Part shown: in pieces, positions 17,123-26,620 of the stretch | Position numbering within the stretch: position 1 is the stretch's first letter | Layout: each line of letters starts with the position of its first letter | Source: Agrobacterium sp. AGB01 | GTDB taxonomy: Bacteria; Pseudomonadota; Alphaproteobacteria; Rhizobiales; Rhizobiaceae | DNA: 64,000 nt | Assembly: GCF_014851585.1 (NCBI RefSeq) | Contig: NZ_JACVAB010000004.1 | Coordinates: 434,001 to 498,000 of the forward strand | Reading direction: 5' to 3' | Program-made: the position numbers and the translations under genes | Notes under the pieces: generated by a model | Told to the model about the DNA's origin: nothing | Databases searched by the model: none | Seen by the model: only the letters and a program-made list of their open reading frames with translations

Positions 17123-18394
17123 ATGCCGTTCAGGTTCATTCATACAGCCGACCTTCATCTTGATTCTCCACTCCGCTCTCTGGCATTGCGAAACAGCGAT
17201 CTTGCCGAGTTGATTGGTGACGCCACCCGACAAGCTTTTGCAGCCATCGTCGATCTGTGTATCGATGAGCAGGTCAACGCGCTGGTTATTGCCGGCGATC
17301 TCTATGACGGTGACCAGACCTCGATGAAAACTGCGCGTTTTCTGGCAAGCCAGATGCGTCGGCTGCATGAAGCAGCCATCGCGACCTTTGTCATCCGTGG
17401 CAACCACGATGCGCTGTCACGCATCACCCAGGAATTGATCATGCCGCCTTCCGTCACCGTATTTGGCGGACGGCCTCAGACCATTGATTTTGCCCATGGG
17501 GACCTCACGCTCGCCATTCATGGCCTGAGCTTTGCCAAACCGCATGCGCCGGAAAGCCTTCTCGAAAAATATCATCGCCCCACACCGGACGCGGTCAATA
17601 TCGGCATCATGCATACAAGTTTGGCCGGAGCGCCCGGTCATGACCTTTACGCGCCATGCAAGGTGTCAGACCTGCACGACTGGAATTTCGACTATTGGGC
17701 TCTTGGACACGTCCATGCCCGCACACAGCATAAGGGTGAGCGCACCGTCATCATGCCGGGCATGCCGCAGGGCCGCGACATCAATGAAAACGGCGAAAAG
17801 ACCGTCACCCTCGTGACAGTCAACGATGACCGCAGCCTTACCATCGAAGAGCGCGCAACCAGCATCGCACAGTTTGAACGCATCCCGGTCGATCTGTCTT
17901 CTGCCGCAACCTGGCGTGAAACCGCAGATCTGATTGAGGCGGCCATGGGCAACGCCCGGGACCAAGCAAATTCGACGCATCTGGTTGGACGCCTGCGACT
18001 GACAGGGGCCACACCGCTGTCCTTTCAGCTGCGTCGTGATCGGGACCTGCTATTGGCAGAAACCGAACAACGTGCCGAAAGCCTCGGACGGACCTGGATT
18101 GAGAAGATCGAAGTGGCGACGATAGCCCCAACAAGTGTCGCGAGTGGAGATACCGCCGCCGATCCGGTGCTCGAGCTTGGCGAGTTGATGCGTAACGACA
18201 TCATCAAACAGCATGGCATTCGTGAAGCAGTAAGGGATTTGGTCAAGGAATTGCGCGATGATCTGCCACCGGAGGCACGAGCATTCAGTGGTGATAATGA
18301 AGCGGCATTTGAAACCTTGATTGACCAGCTTCTCGCGGAAGGCAGTGATGACATCCTCGCCCGGTTAAAACCGGAAGCATCGGAGATCAACTGA
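17123..18394 (+). CDS. Metallophosphoesterase, SbcD/YhaO-like DNA repair nuclease subunit
   Basis: 423 residues. The calcineurin-type motifs appear in order: HTADLHLDSPL (DxH), VIAGDLYDGD (GDxxD), FVIRGNHDAL (GNHD), IGIMHTS and WALGHVHAR (GHxH). These ligate two metals, normally Mn, in Mre11/SbcD-type nucleases. The C-terminal half is variable, as in the YhaO group. The next gene, which overlaps its stop by one base, is the matching large ATPase, so the pair should form a Rad50/Mre11-like complex. The ribosome site before the start is weak and a start slightly upstream in another frame is excluded. Confidence 0.9.
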   Translation: MPFRFIHTADLHLDSPLRSLALRNSDLAELIGDATRQAFAAIVDLCIDEQVNALVIAGDLYDGDQTSMKTARFLASQMRRLHEAAIATFVIRGNHDALSRITQELIMPPSVTVFGGRPQTIDFAHGDLTLAIHGLSFAKPHAPESLLEKYHRPTPDAVNIGIMHTSLAGAPGHDLYAPCKVSDLHDWNFDYWALGHVHARTQHKGERTVIMPGMPQGRDINENGEKTVTLVTVNDDRSLTIEERATSIAQFERIPVDLSSAATWRETADLIEAAMGNARDQANSTHLVGRLRLTGATPLSFQLRRDRDLLLAETEQRAESLGRTWIEKIEVATIAPTSVASGDTAADPVLELGELMRNDIIKQHGIREAVRDLVKELRDDLPPEARAFSGDNEAAFETLIDQLLAEGSDDILARLKPEASEIN

Positions 18395-21300
18395 TGCGTC
18401 TGCGCAGGCTCGATCTCACTCGTTATGGAAAATTTACCGATTATTCGATCGACTTTGGCGAGCACAAAGTCGGCACGCCGGACCTGCACATTATCTACGG
18501 CCTGAACGAGGCAGGAAAATCGACCTCCCTGAATGCCTATCTCGATCTGCTGTTTGGCATCGAAGAACGCACGCGATACGGTTTCCTGCATCAAGGCAAG
18601 GCGATGGAAATTGGTGCCTGCCTCGAATTCGACGGTCAGGCCCATGAATTCAAACGTATCAAGCAGCGCAACAACTCACTGTTGAACGAACAGGGCCAAC
18701 CGCTCAATGAGGGGGCGCTCAGTGTTCCGCTTGCCGGTCTGAGCCGTGATGCTTATCGCATGATGTTTTCACTCGACGACCAGACGCTGGAAGATGGCGG
18801 CAACGCCATTCTGGAAAGCAAGGGCGATCTGGGCGAATTGCTGTTTTCGGCAAGTGCCGGCCTGGCAGGTGTCAGCTCCATTCTTGAAGCGGCCACCAGT
18901 GAAGCCGATGGGATTTTCCGCAAGCGCGCAAGCTCGACAAAAATTGCCAGCCTCAAGCGACAGATTGCAGACCTTAAATCGCAGCGCGACGAAATCGATA
19001 CGCAGGCTTCTGCCTATCGGGCCCTGACGGCGGAACTGGAACAGGCCGAGGCGGCCTATGACGCCGTGATGAAGGACATTAGTGCCGCAAAAACACGGCA
19101 GGATGAGATTGCACGCGTTCTGCGCACCCATCCACTTGTGGGTGAATACAGCCGCGGCAAAGAGCAGCTTTCGAACTATGATGATTTGCCAAGGCCACCA
19201 GACGAATGGGCAACGGCACTCCCCAATCTTGTTGTCGAAGAGGCGCGCTTTCAGACACGGTTGGCCGGCCTTGACCAACGCGAACAAACACATCGCTCCG
19301 AATTGACCCAACTGGTTACCGATGAGCATCTATTGGCCACTGCCGAGCGGATCGATCAACTGGCCGATGCTGCAGCACGTTATGCCACGGCAGAGGAGGA
19401 TTTGCCGAAAAGAAAAGAGGCATTGTCGCAGGCAACCCGCAAGCTCGACATGATCCTGGCATCCTTGGGGCAGACCGACGTTAAGGACCCAAAAGTACTG
19501 CTGATACAGGCGGCTACGATAGGAATGCTACGCGATCTGATCAGCGAAAAATCAGGTATTGATGTTGCTCTGCTTGCTGCTGAAAAAGAACACGTCGCGG
19601 CACAACAAGCTCTGGAGAACGAGCAACGCGCCCGTAAAACTCTGGATGTCGCCGACGTTGCGCTCAACGCCAGCCGATTGGCACAGCTTCAATCGACGCT
19701 GAACCGAGTGCGAAACGGTAATTTGTCTGCGGAATTGCGTCTTGCGGAACGCAGTCTGACCACCAAACGTCAGGCTTTCGACGATGCCGTCGCCAGACTT
19801 TTCCCATGGTCGGGTGATGGAGATGCCCTCAGACGCATATTCTTACCTTCCGCTGATCGCCGTGAGACATGGAAATTGCGGCTTTCCGCGATCGAGCAAC
19901 GTCGCGCCCAGATCATCGAACGGCAAAGAGAGCTTACGACCCGCCAGGACGAGGAAACCGCGAGGATTGCAGCCTTGCGCGCGTCAGCCAGCATTCTGGA
20001 TGATGAACAGACTAAGCTCACCCTTACCGAACGGGATGAAATCTGGAAGCAGCATCTGGCCGCACTTGATCAGGAAACCGCCGCACTTTTTGAAAAACAG
20101 ATGCGAAAAACCGACGAGGTTGTCACCGCCCGTCTCGACAAAGCCAAGGAGTTGGAAGAACTGCGGTCTCTGACGGCAGCACTCGCTGTAACCACGGCCA
20201 ATAATGAGCGGCAGCGTCAATTGCTTGTGGAAACGGATGGCGACCTGGCGACGCTGCGCCGCGAAATCCAATCTGAGATGCCCTCTGAAATCGAACTTCC
20301 ACTAGACGCCTCCCTTGCGAGTTGGCTGACGAAAACAAGCCAATTGGCAGAGGGCCACACCGCCGGATTGGCCGCCTGGGACGATTTACGCCAGACCTTG
20401 CAGAGCGTCGAACAGGCAAGAGCCGCACTTGCAACGGAACAGGACGGCCTTGCGAAGGCCTTAAGTGCCAGTGGCGTTGAGGTGGATGCACTTGATCTCG
20501 CCGCCATGACACAGGCGGCGGAGAACCTGCTCGCCGACCACACGGCATTGCAAGCCAAACGAATGGCTGCCGACAAACGCATCGCGGAACTCGAAACGGC
20601 TGTTTCTCAGCGCAAGACAACACGTGATGAAGCCGCGAAAGCCTCTGAGGAGTGGCAGCGCGGCTGGTCAAATACGCTCATGACGACGTGGTTTGAAGAC
20701 AGGCAACACAGCATTGGCGCGGTCAGAGAACTTCTTGACGTTGTCGTTGCCCTGCCGGAAGCCTTGCGTGAACAGGCCGACCTGCACCACCGCATCGTAT
20801 CGATGGAGGCCAACCAGAAATCCTTTGTCGATACTGTCGCGCAAATCTATGAGGTTCTCGGCGACACATGTGACGACGGCGATCCCCTCGCCGCAGCCAG
20901 AACCTTGATCACGCGTCTTGACGAAGCCAGACACGTCGCGACGAAACGGCAGGAACGGGATCAGTCCCTCGCTGGTCTGGCGCTTGAGCGTGAGAAGCTG
21001 GACAGCGAGATCGCACTTCACGCCGCACATAAAACCCAGATGACCGAGTTTTTTGGAGTCGAGACACTGGCAGAGGTGCGGCAGGCATTGGACCAGTCGG
21101 GCAACAGAGACAAATTGGTCGCCCAGTTGCACAAGCTGGAACAGCAGATTTTCAGCGAGATGCAGATGCCGTCGCTGGATATTGCCATGGACAGTGCATC
21201 CGATGTCGATTTGAGCGAATTACAGCGCGAGCAAGCCGAACTTGTGGCACGCATTGACGCTTTCGATGAACGCTCAAAGACCCTGTTTGCCAACAAGGCA

Positions 21301-21888
21301 CGTGCGGCCGAGCGCCTGTCGGCGATTGGTGGCGATGATGCCGTCGCACGTCTTGAAGCCCAGCGCCGCACATTGCTGTTGGAGGTCGAAGACCTTGCGC
21401 TGCGTTATCTGCGGCTGCGCAGCGGCAATCTGATCGCCGAACATGGCATTCGTGCCTATCGCGACAAACATCGCAGCGCGATGATGAACCGGGCATCAGA
21501 GGCGTTTCGCCTTATCACACGCGGAGAATATAACGGCCTTGCAACGCGACCAGACAAAGACAAGGAAGTCCTGATCGGCCTGCCGCGAAACGGCGGCTCC
21601 AAGGTTGCCGTAGAAATGTCCAAGGGAACGCAATTTCAGCTGTATCTGGCACTGCGTCTGGCCGGATATGAAGAATTCGCCATGGCTCGCCCGTCCGTGC
21701 CGTTTATCGCCGACGACATTATGGAGACCTTCGACGAACCGCGCTCAGAAGAGGTATTCCGGCTATTCGGGCGGATGGCTGAGGTCGGACAGGTCATCTA
21801 CCTGACCCACCACCGGCATTTGTGCGACATCGCGACCGAAAAACTCCCCTTCGCAAAGGTTCATGAAATTTCCTCTGTATCGGGCTGA
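18394..21888 (+). CDS. YhaN-like AAA/SMC-type ATPase, SbcC/Rad50-like partner
   Basis: 1164 residues. The N-terminus MRLRRLDLTRYGKFTDYSID leads to Walker A GLNEAGKST (about 36-44). From about 180 to 1000 there are long coiled-coil stretches with acidic and glutamine-rich heptads. The C-terminus carries EMSKGTQFQLYLALRLAGYEEF as an ABC-signature-like segment and VPFIADDIMETFDEPR as Walker B, then YLTHHRHLCDIA. No CxxC zinc hook was seen at the middle, which separates it from classical SbcC. TGATG start/stop overlap couples it to the nuclease gene. Role: DNA end or hairpin processing, inferred from family. Confidence 0.9.
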   Translation: MRLRRLDLTRYGKFTDYSIDFGEHKVGTPDLHIIYGLNEAGKSTSLNAYLDLLFGIEERTRYGFLHQGKAMEIGACLEFDGQAHEFKRIKQRNNSLLNEQGQPLNEGALSVPLAGLSRDAYRMMFSLDDQTLEDGGNAILESKGDLGELLFSASAGLAGVSSILEAATSEADGIFRKRASSTKIASLKRQIADLKSQRDEIDTQASAYRALTAELEQAEAAYDAVMKDISAAKTRQDEIARVLRTHPLVGEYSRGKEQLSNYDDLPRPPDEWATALPNLVVEEARFQTRLAGLDQREQTHRSELTQLVTDEHLLATAERIDQLADAAARYATAEEDLPKRKEALSQATRKLDMILASLGQTDVKDPKVLLIQAATIGMLRDLISEKSGIDVALLAAEKEHVAAQQALENEQRARKTLDVADVALNASRLAQLQSTLNRVRNGNLSAELRLAERSLTTKRQAFDDAVARLFPWSGDGDALRRIFLPSADRRETWKLRLSAIEQRRAQIIERQRELTTRQDEETARIAALRASASILDDEQTKLTLTERDEIWKQHLAALDQETAALFEKQMRKTDEVVTARLDKAKELEELRSLTAALAVTTANNERQRQLLVETDGDLATLRREIQSEMPSEIELPLDASLASWLTKTSQLAEGHTAGLAAWDDLRQTLQSVEQARAALATEQDGLAKALSASGVEVDALDLAAMTQAAENLLADHTALQAKRMAADKRIAELETAVSQRKTTRDEAAKASEEWQRGWSNTLMTTWFEDRQHSIGAVRELLDVVVALPEALREQADLHHRIVSMEANQKSFVDTVAQIYEVLGDTCDDGDPLAAARTLITRLDEARHVATKRQERDQSLAGLALEREKLDSEIALHAAHKTQMTEFFGVETLAEVRQALDQSGNRDKLVAQLHKLEQQIFSEMQMPSLDIAMDSASDVDLSELQREQAELVARIDAFDERSKTLFANKARAAERLSAIGGDDAVARLEAQRRTLLLEVEDLALRYLRLRSGNLIAEHGIRAYRDKHRSAMMNRASEAFRLITRGEYNGLATRPDKDKEVLIGLPRNGGSKVAVEMSKGTQFQLYLALRLAGYEEFAMARPSVPFIADDIMETFDEPRSEEVFRLFGRMAEVGQVIYLTHHRHLCDIATEKLPFAKVHEISSVSG

Positions 21889-21927
21889 TCAATCGCTCCA
21901 GCACATGCAATCGTTGCACAAGAACAA

Positions 21928-21973
21928 AAACGCGTGCTGCCAAAACAAATCTGCCTTGATGCAACACGCGTTT
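21928..21973. terminator. Inverted repeat between convergent genes, possible two-way terminator
   Basis: AAACGCGTG at 21928 and CACGCGTTT at 21965 form a 9-bp stem around 28 nt. It lies between the convergent ATPase and ureidoglycine aminohydrolase genes; the arms begin with A-runs on both strands, so it could end transcripts from both sides. The loop is long, so this is tentative. Confidence 0.4.
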
Positions 21974-21997
21974 CTTAGGGAATCCCGCTTGCTTAGA

Positions 21998-22819
21998 CTA
22001 CCAGAGCGAGGTGTGGCGGTTCACATCCTTGTAGAGCAGGTACCGGAAGCGGCCCGGTCCACCGGCATAACACGCTTGCGGGCAGAAAGAGCGCAGCCAC
22101 ATGAAGTCACCGGCCTCGACCTCGACCCAGTCCTGATTGAGGCGGTAAACGGCTTTGCCTTCAAGCACATAAAGACCGTGTTCCATGACATGAGTTTCCA
22201 TGAATGGAATGGTCGCGCCGGGTTCAAAGGTCACGATGTTGAGGTGCATGTCATAACGCACATCATCGGGATCGATGAAACGGGTTGTTGCCCAGCGGCC
22301 ATCCGTTCCGGGCATGGCCGAGAGTGATCGCTCATCTTCATGCGCGAAAATCGCTGGCGGAAGTTCCAGTCCTTCAACTTCCTGGAAGACCTTGCGAACC
22401 CAGTGAAACTTAACAGCCTCAGTGCCGGGATTGTGCAATTTCCACGATGAACTCGCAGGGATATAGGCAAACGAGCCGGTCCGAAGCGTATGTTCCACGC
22501 CATCGTGCTCGATCACCATGCCACCCTCGACGACAAAGATTGCCGCCTGTGCACGTTTGTCAGGCTCCGGGCGATCACTACCGCCACCTGGCTGCACTTC
22601 CATTATATATTGCGAAAAGGTTTCGGAAAAACCCGTCAGTGGTCTGGAGAGAATCCAGGCGCGCGTCGCTTTCCAGTGCGGCAGCACGCTGGTGACGATG
22701 TCAGTGAGCACACTACGCGGAATAACGGCATAGGCGGTCGTAAAAACAGCCTTGCTCGACAGAAGTTCTGTCTGGCCCGGCAAGCCGCCAAACTGTGAGT
22801 GATATCGTTTCGTATCCAT
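21998..22819 (-). CDS. allE: (S)-ureidoglycine aminohydrolase, bicupin
   Basis: 273 residues, two cupin barrels. The first half has SQYIMEVQPGGGSDRPEPDK and GMVIEHDGVEHTLRTGSFAYIPASSSWKLHN; the second has DMHLNIVTFEPGATIPFMET then HVMEHGLYVLEGKAVYRLNQDWVEVEAGDFMWLRSFCPQACYAGG, the metal-binding and catalytic half in E. coli YlbA/AllE. The enzyme releases ammonia from (S)-ureidoglycine to form (S)-ureidoglycolate, a Mn-dependent step in allantoin breakdown. No allantoinase or allantoate amidohydrolase is in the window. It diverges from a dipeptide-type transporter and probably shares its control. Confidence 0.9.
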   Translation of the reverse strand: MDTKRYHSQFGGLPGQTELLSSKAVFTTAYAVIPRSVLTDIVTSVLPHWKATRAWILSRPLTGFSETFSQYIMEVQPGGGSDRPEPDKRAQAAIFVVEGGMVIEHDGVEHTLRTGSFAYIPASSSWKLHNPGTEAVKFHWVRKVFQEVEGLELPPAIFAHEDERSLSAMPGTDGRWATTRFIDPDDVRYDMHLNIVTFEPGATIPFMETHVMEHGLYVLEGKAVYRLNQDWVEVEAGDFMWLRSFCPQACYAGGPGRFRYLLYKDVNRHTSLW

Positions 22820-22944
22820 GGTTCATCTCCGCGGCGCACAATTGTGCATCTTCATTAGAAGCAGCACGAGTTTTAAGCAAACAACAAGTGGCGTCAGATT
22901 GCCACAACTCTTTCCAATTGCAACCCAAACAATTGTAAAATAAC

Positions 22945-22962
22945 ATGAAACTATATTTTCAT
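22945..22962. promoter_or_regulatory. Palindrome ATGAAA-N6-TTTCAT in divergent promoter, candidate RpiR operator
   Basis: Perfect 6-base arms in the 218-bp AT-rich gap between allE and the binding-protein gene; a further half-site ATGAAA occurs at 22973. TGAAA/TTTCA palindromes are typical for RpiR-family regulators, and such a gene ends this cluster (29372-30331). Assignment is inferred. Confidence 0.4.
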
Positions 22963-23037
22963 ATAAACTGGCATGAAAACTGCTTCTCATAAAACGACTG
23001 GACAGAGGTTCAGCATAAACAACAAGAGGGAAACAGC

Positions 23038-24693
23038 ATGATGCAAATTGCGAGGCAGATACAGACCAAACCAACCATTCTGCGCGGATTGAAAAACTCC
23101 ATGCTGGTCGGCGCCACTGCTTTGGCCCTGATCACCACAAATGCAGGCATTTCGCTGGCCGCTGGCACTTTGCGTATTGGCATGACCGCCTCGGACATTC
23201 CACTGACCACAGGGCAAACCGATCAGGGCGGCGAAGGTCAGCGTTTCATGGGTTACACCGTTTATGACTCGCTTGTTGAATGGGATCTGTCGAGCGCCGA
23301 CAAACCATCGGTCCTCACCCCCGGCCTCGCACTGTCCTGGAATGTTGATCCGGCTGACAACTCAAAATGGATATTCAAGCTGCGTGAAAACGTCAAATTC
23401 CACGATGGCAGCACATTTGATGCCGAGGCTGTAGTCTGGAACCTCGACAAATTGCTGAAGACCGACGCACCGCAGTTCGATCAACGGCAGTCCGCACAGG
23501 GAAAGTCACGTATTCCCGCGGTTGCAAGCTACCGGGTCATCGACCCGACTACCGTCGAGATCACTACCAAAACACCTGATGCGACCTTGCCTTACCAGTT
23601 GAGCTGGATTCTGCTGTCGTCTCCTGCGAACTGGGAAGCTCAGGGCAAAAGCTGGGAGGCGGTAGCGCAAAAACCGTCCGGCACCGGCCCATGGAAACTT
23701 GAAAATGGCTTTACGCCACGTGAGCGGGCCGAGCTGACGCCAAACACCGAATACTGGGACAAAAACCGCGTTCCAAAGCTCGATAAACTCGTCCTGATCC
23801 CGTTGCCAGAAGCCAACACCCGCATCGCAGCCCTTCGCTCTGGTGAAGTGGACTGGATCGAGGCGCCGGCACCGGATTCCGCCCAGTCGGTCAAGGATGC
23901 CGGTTTCAACATTGTCACGAATGCCTATCCGCATAACTGGACCTGGCACCTTTCGCGTGTCGAAGGTTCACCTTGGAACGACATCAGGGTCCGCAAGGCC
24001 GCAAACCTCGCCGTTGATCGTGACGGCCTGAACGAGTTGCTGGGTGGTTTTTCCGTGCCAGCCCAGGGATATCTGCCTCCTGGCCACCAGTGGTTCGGCA
24101 AGCCGGATTTCAAACTGGAATATAATGTCGAGGCCGCCGCCAAGCTGATGGAAGAAGCCGGTTACGGCCCCGACAAACGCTTGAAGACCAAGGTTATCAT
24201 TTCCTCGTCCGGTTCCGGCCAGATGCTCCCATTGGCGATGAACGAATATATTCAGCAGACGCTGGCCGAAATCGGCATCGACGTCGAATACGAAGTGGCA
24301 GACTGGAACACCGTCATCAACATCTGGCGTGCAGGGGCAAAGGATGCCAGCTCGAAGGGCGGCACCGCAGTCAACTACAGCTACTTCATCCAGGATCCGT
24401 TCAGCGCGATGATCCGTCAGTCACAGTGCAATCTCGCCCCGCCAACCGGCACCAACTGGGGATTCTATTGTGATCCGGAAATGGATGCCCTGTTCGACAA
24501 GGTACGCAATGCCTTTGACCCGGCAGAACAGGACAAGGTCCTGCAGCAGGTTCACGAAAAATACGTCAACGATGCCCTGTTCCTGATGGTCACCCATGAC
24601 GTTAACACACGCGCCATGTCCGCCAAGGTCAAAGGCTTCGTGCAGGCACAGAACTGGTTCCAAGATTTTTCGCAGATCACCATCGAACCCTGA
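23038..24693 (+). CDS. Dipeptide/oligopeptide-type ABC transporter binding protein
   Basis: 551 residues, SBP_bac_5 (DppA/OppA) family. An extended signal region ends at ISLAAG (about 42). Family marks are YDSLVEWD, LTPGLALSWNVDPADNSKWIFKLRENVKFHDGSTFDAEAVVWNL, the GTGPWKLE turn and the later NLAVDRDGLNELLGG and AAAKLMEEAGY segments. It delivers substrate to the permeases encoded just downstream. Family members bind peptides, nickel, opines, and other amide compounds; the flanking ureidoglycine aminohydrolase and racemase suggest a ureide or hydantoin (inference). Confidence 0.93.
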   Translation: MMQIARQIQTKPTILRGLKNSMLVGATALALITTNAGISLAAGTLRIGMTASDIPLTTGQTDQGGEGQRFMGYTVYDSLVEWDLSSADKPSVLTPGLALSWNVDPADNSKWIFKLRENVKFHDGSTFDAEAVVWNLDKLLKTDAPQFDQRQSAQGKSRIPAVASYRVIDPTTVEITTKTPDATLPYQLSWILLSSPANWEAQGKSWEAVAQKPSGTGPWKLENGFTPRERAELTPNTEYWDKNRVPKLDKLVLIPLPEANTRIAALRSGEVDWIEAPAPDSAQSVKDAGFNIVTNAYPHNWTWHLSRVEGSPWNDIRVRKAANLAVDRDGLNELLGGFSVPAQGYLPPGHQWFGKPDFKLEYNVEAAAKLMEEAGYGPDKRLKTKVIISSSGSGQMLPLAMNEYIQQTLAEIGIDVEYEVADWNTVINIWRAGAKDASSKGGTAVNYSYFIQDPFSAMIRQSQCNLAPPTGTNWGFYCDPEMDALFDKVRNAFDPAEQDKVLQQVHEKYVNDALFLMVTHDVNTRAMSAKVKGFVQAQNWFQDFSQITIEP

Positions 24694-24709
24694 TCCATCG
24701 CAATGAAAA

Positions 24710-24735
24710 GGATATGCCGGATACCCGGCATATCC
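24710..24735 (+). repeat. Intercistronic stem-loop after the binding-protein gene
   Basis: Perfect 11-bp stem GGATATGCCGG/CCGGCATATCC with a 4-nt loop, 16 bp after the binding-protein stop and before the first permease gene. No T-run follows, so it more likely protects the upstream mRNA or gives partial attenuation than full termination. Confidence 0.65.
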
Positions 24736-24772
24736 CAGCTGCCCGATCCAACCCATTTCCAAGCGAGGACCA

Positions 24773-25726
24773 ATGCTGGCGTATGGTTTGAAACGACTTC
24801 TGCATGTCATACCGGTCGCCATAGGCGTCAGTATCGTATGCTTCCTGCTGATCCACATTGCCCCGGGCGATCCGCTCGCCGCCGTATTGCCTTCCGATGC
24901 CTCGGCTGAACTCCAGGCACAGATGCGTAGCTTCTACGGCCTCGACCAGCCTTTACCCATACAATATCTGATGTGGATGTGGCGCGCCCTGCAAGGTGAT
25001 CTTGGCATGTCGATTGCGACAGGTCGTCCGGTCCTCGGCGAGATCGTCTCCGCTTCGATTAATTCCATCATTCTGGCTGTGGCTGCAACGCTCATCGGCT
25101 TCACGCTGGGAACCGTTCTTGGTTTTATGGCAGGTGTGTTTCGTGGCACATGGATTGACCGCGTTGCATCGGCCATTTCCATGCTCGGCGTCAGCATTCC
25201 GCATTACTGGCTGGGCATGGTGCTGGTCATCATCTTTTCGGTGACGCTCGGCTGGCTTCCCGCCATGGGCGGCGGACCCGGTGGTTCGGACGGTCGCACC
25301 ATTGGCTGGGATTATATCCGCTACTTGATCCTGCCAGCCGTCACCATGTCGGTGATACCGATGGGCATTATCGCCCGGACGATCCGCTCACTGGTTGCCG
25401 ATATTTTGGCGCAGGATTTCACGCAGGCGCTGGCCGCCAAGGGGTTGATGACCCGGCAGGTTCTGCGGCACGTGGTGCGCAACGTCGCGCCGACAGCTAT
25501 TTCTGTCATGGGCCTACAACTTGGTTATCTGCTCGGTGGCTCGATCATTATCGAAACCGTGTTCTCCTACCCCGGCACGGGTTTCCTGCTGAATGGCGCC
25601 ATTTTTACTCGCGACCTGCCGGTGCTGCAGGGCACGATACTGGTGCTTGCGATCTTCTTCGTCCTCGTCAATCTGATCGTCGATGTGCTGCAAAGCGCTA
25701 TCGATCCGCGCATTCAAAGGAGCTGA
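24773..25726 (+). CDS. Dipeptide-type ABC transporter permease (DppB family)
   Basis: 317 residues with GCGAGGA upstream. N-terminal membrane segment RLLHVIPVAIGVSIVCFLLIHIAPGDPL is the DppB hallmark, followed by YGLDQPLPIQYLMWM, the inner-membrane core of five further segments, and the coupling-loop pattern ILAQDFTQALAAKGLMTRQVLRHVVRNV. First of the two permeases; the second begins 3 bp after its stop. Confidence 0.93.
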   Translation: MLAYGLKRLLHVIPVAIGVSIVCFLLIHIAPGDPLAAVLPSDASAELQAQMRSFYGLDQPLPIQYLMWMWRALQGDLGMSIATGRPVLGEIVSASINSIILAVAATLIGFTLGTVLGFMAGVFRGTWIDRVASAISMLGVSIPHYWLGMVLVIIFSVTLGWLPAMGGGPGGSDGRTIGWDYIRYLILPAVTMSVIPMGIIARTIRSLVADILAQDFTQALAAKGLMTRQVLRHVVRNVAPTAISVMGLQLGYLLGGSIIIETVFSYPGTGFLLNGAIFTRDLPVLQGTILVLAIFFVLVNLIVDVLQSAIDPRIQRS

Positions 25727-25729
25727 GGC

Positions 25730-26620
25730 ATGGCCGTCATTACCGCAGATCCCCTTACCGACGCTCCGCGCGTCATCCGCTCTCCCGGTTTCTGGCATGG
25801 CGTCGTCCAACGCATCTGTCGCGATCCGGTGGCATTGATAGCGCTTTCCATCATCGTGCTGCTCGTCGCTGTCACCATTTTTGCACCCTACCTGGCACCT
25901 CACGACCCGACCAAAGCCAATGTCATTCGTCGGCTGCGGCCAATCGGAACACCCGGCCATTGGCTGGGCACCGATGAGCTTGGCCGCGACATGCTCTCTC
26001 GGTTGATCTACGGCACACGACTATCGCTGATCATGGGCGTTATCCCGGTCCCGATCGCATTTGTCATCGGTTCAACAATCGGCATCATCGCCGGTTATGC
26101 TGGCGGCCTCACCAACACGCTGATCATGCGCACCGTTGATGTCTTTTATGCCTTTCCTTCAGTGCTGCTGGCTGTTGCACTGTCGGGTGCGCTCGGGTCC
26201 GGCCTTGCCAATGCCATGGTCTCGCTGACAGTTGTCTTTATACCCCAGATCGCTCGTATCGCAGAAAGTGTGACAACACAGGTCAGAGGGCTGGATTATG
26301 TCGATGCAGCCCGCGCCTCCGGCGCGCGTGCGCCAACTATCATCAGCGTGCATATTCTGGGCAATGTCCTCGGCCCGATCTTCGTTTTTGCCACCAGCCT
26401 GATTTCAGTATCCATGATCCTCGCATCCGGCCTTTCATTCCTCGGTCTCGGTGCCCGCCCACCGGATGCCGAATGGGGACTGATGCTCAACACATTGCGC
26501 ACTGCGATCTACGTCAATCCACTGGTCGCAGCGCTGCCGGGAGTGATGATTTTCATCACATCGATCAGCTTTAATCTTTTCTCTGACGGGCTGCGCTCAG
26601 CCATGGATGTGAAGTCATGA
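25730..26620 (+). CDS. Dipeptide-type ABC transporter permease (DppC family)
   Basis: 296 residues. The DppC marks are an N-terminal segment ALIALSIIVLLVAVTIFAPYLAPHDP, HWLGTDELGRDMLSRLIYGTRLSL, and the EAA loop YVDAARASGARAPTIISVHILGNVL. C-terminal ASGLSFLGLGARPPDAEWGLML is also typical. The last four bases overlap the start of the next gene, so ATPase translation is coupled. Confidence 0.93.
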   Translation: MAVITADPLTDAPRVIRSPGFWHGVVQRICRDPVALIALSIIVLLVAVTIFAPYLAPHDPTKANVIRRLRPIGTPGHWLGTDELGRDMLSRLIYGTRLSLIMGVIPVPIAFVIGSTIGIIAGYAGGLTNTLIMRTVDVFYAFPSVLLAVALSGALGSGLANAMVSLTVVFIPQIARIAESVTTQVRGLDYVDAARASGARAPTIISVHILGNVLGPIFVFATSLISVSMILASGLSFLGLGARPPDAEWGLMLNTLRTAIYVNPLVAALPGVMIFITSISFNLFSDGLRSAMDVKS

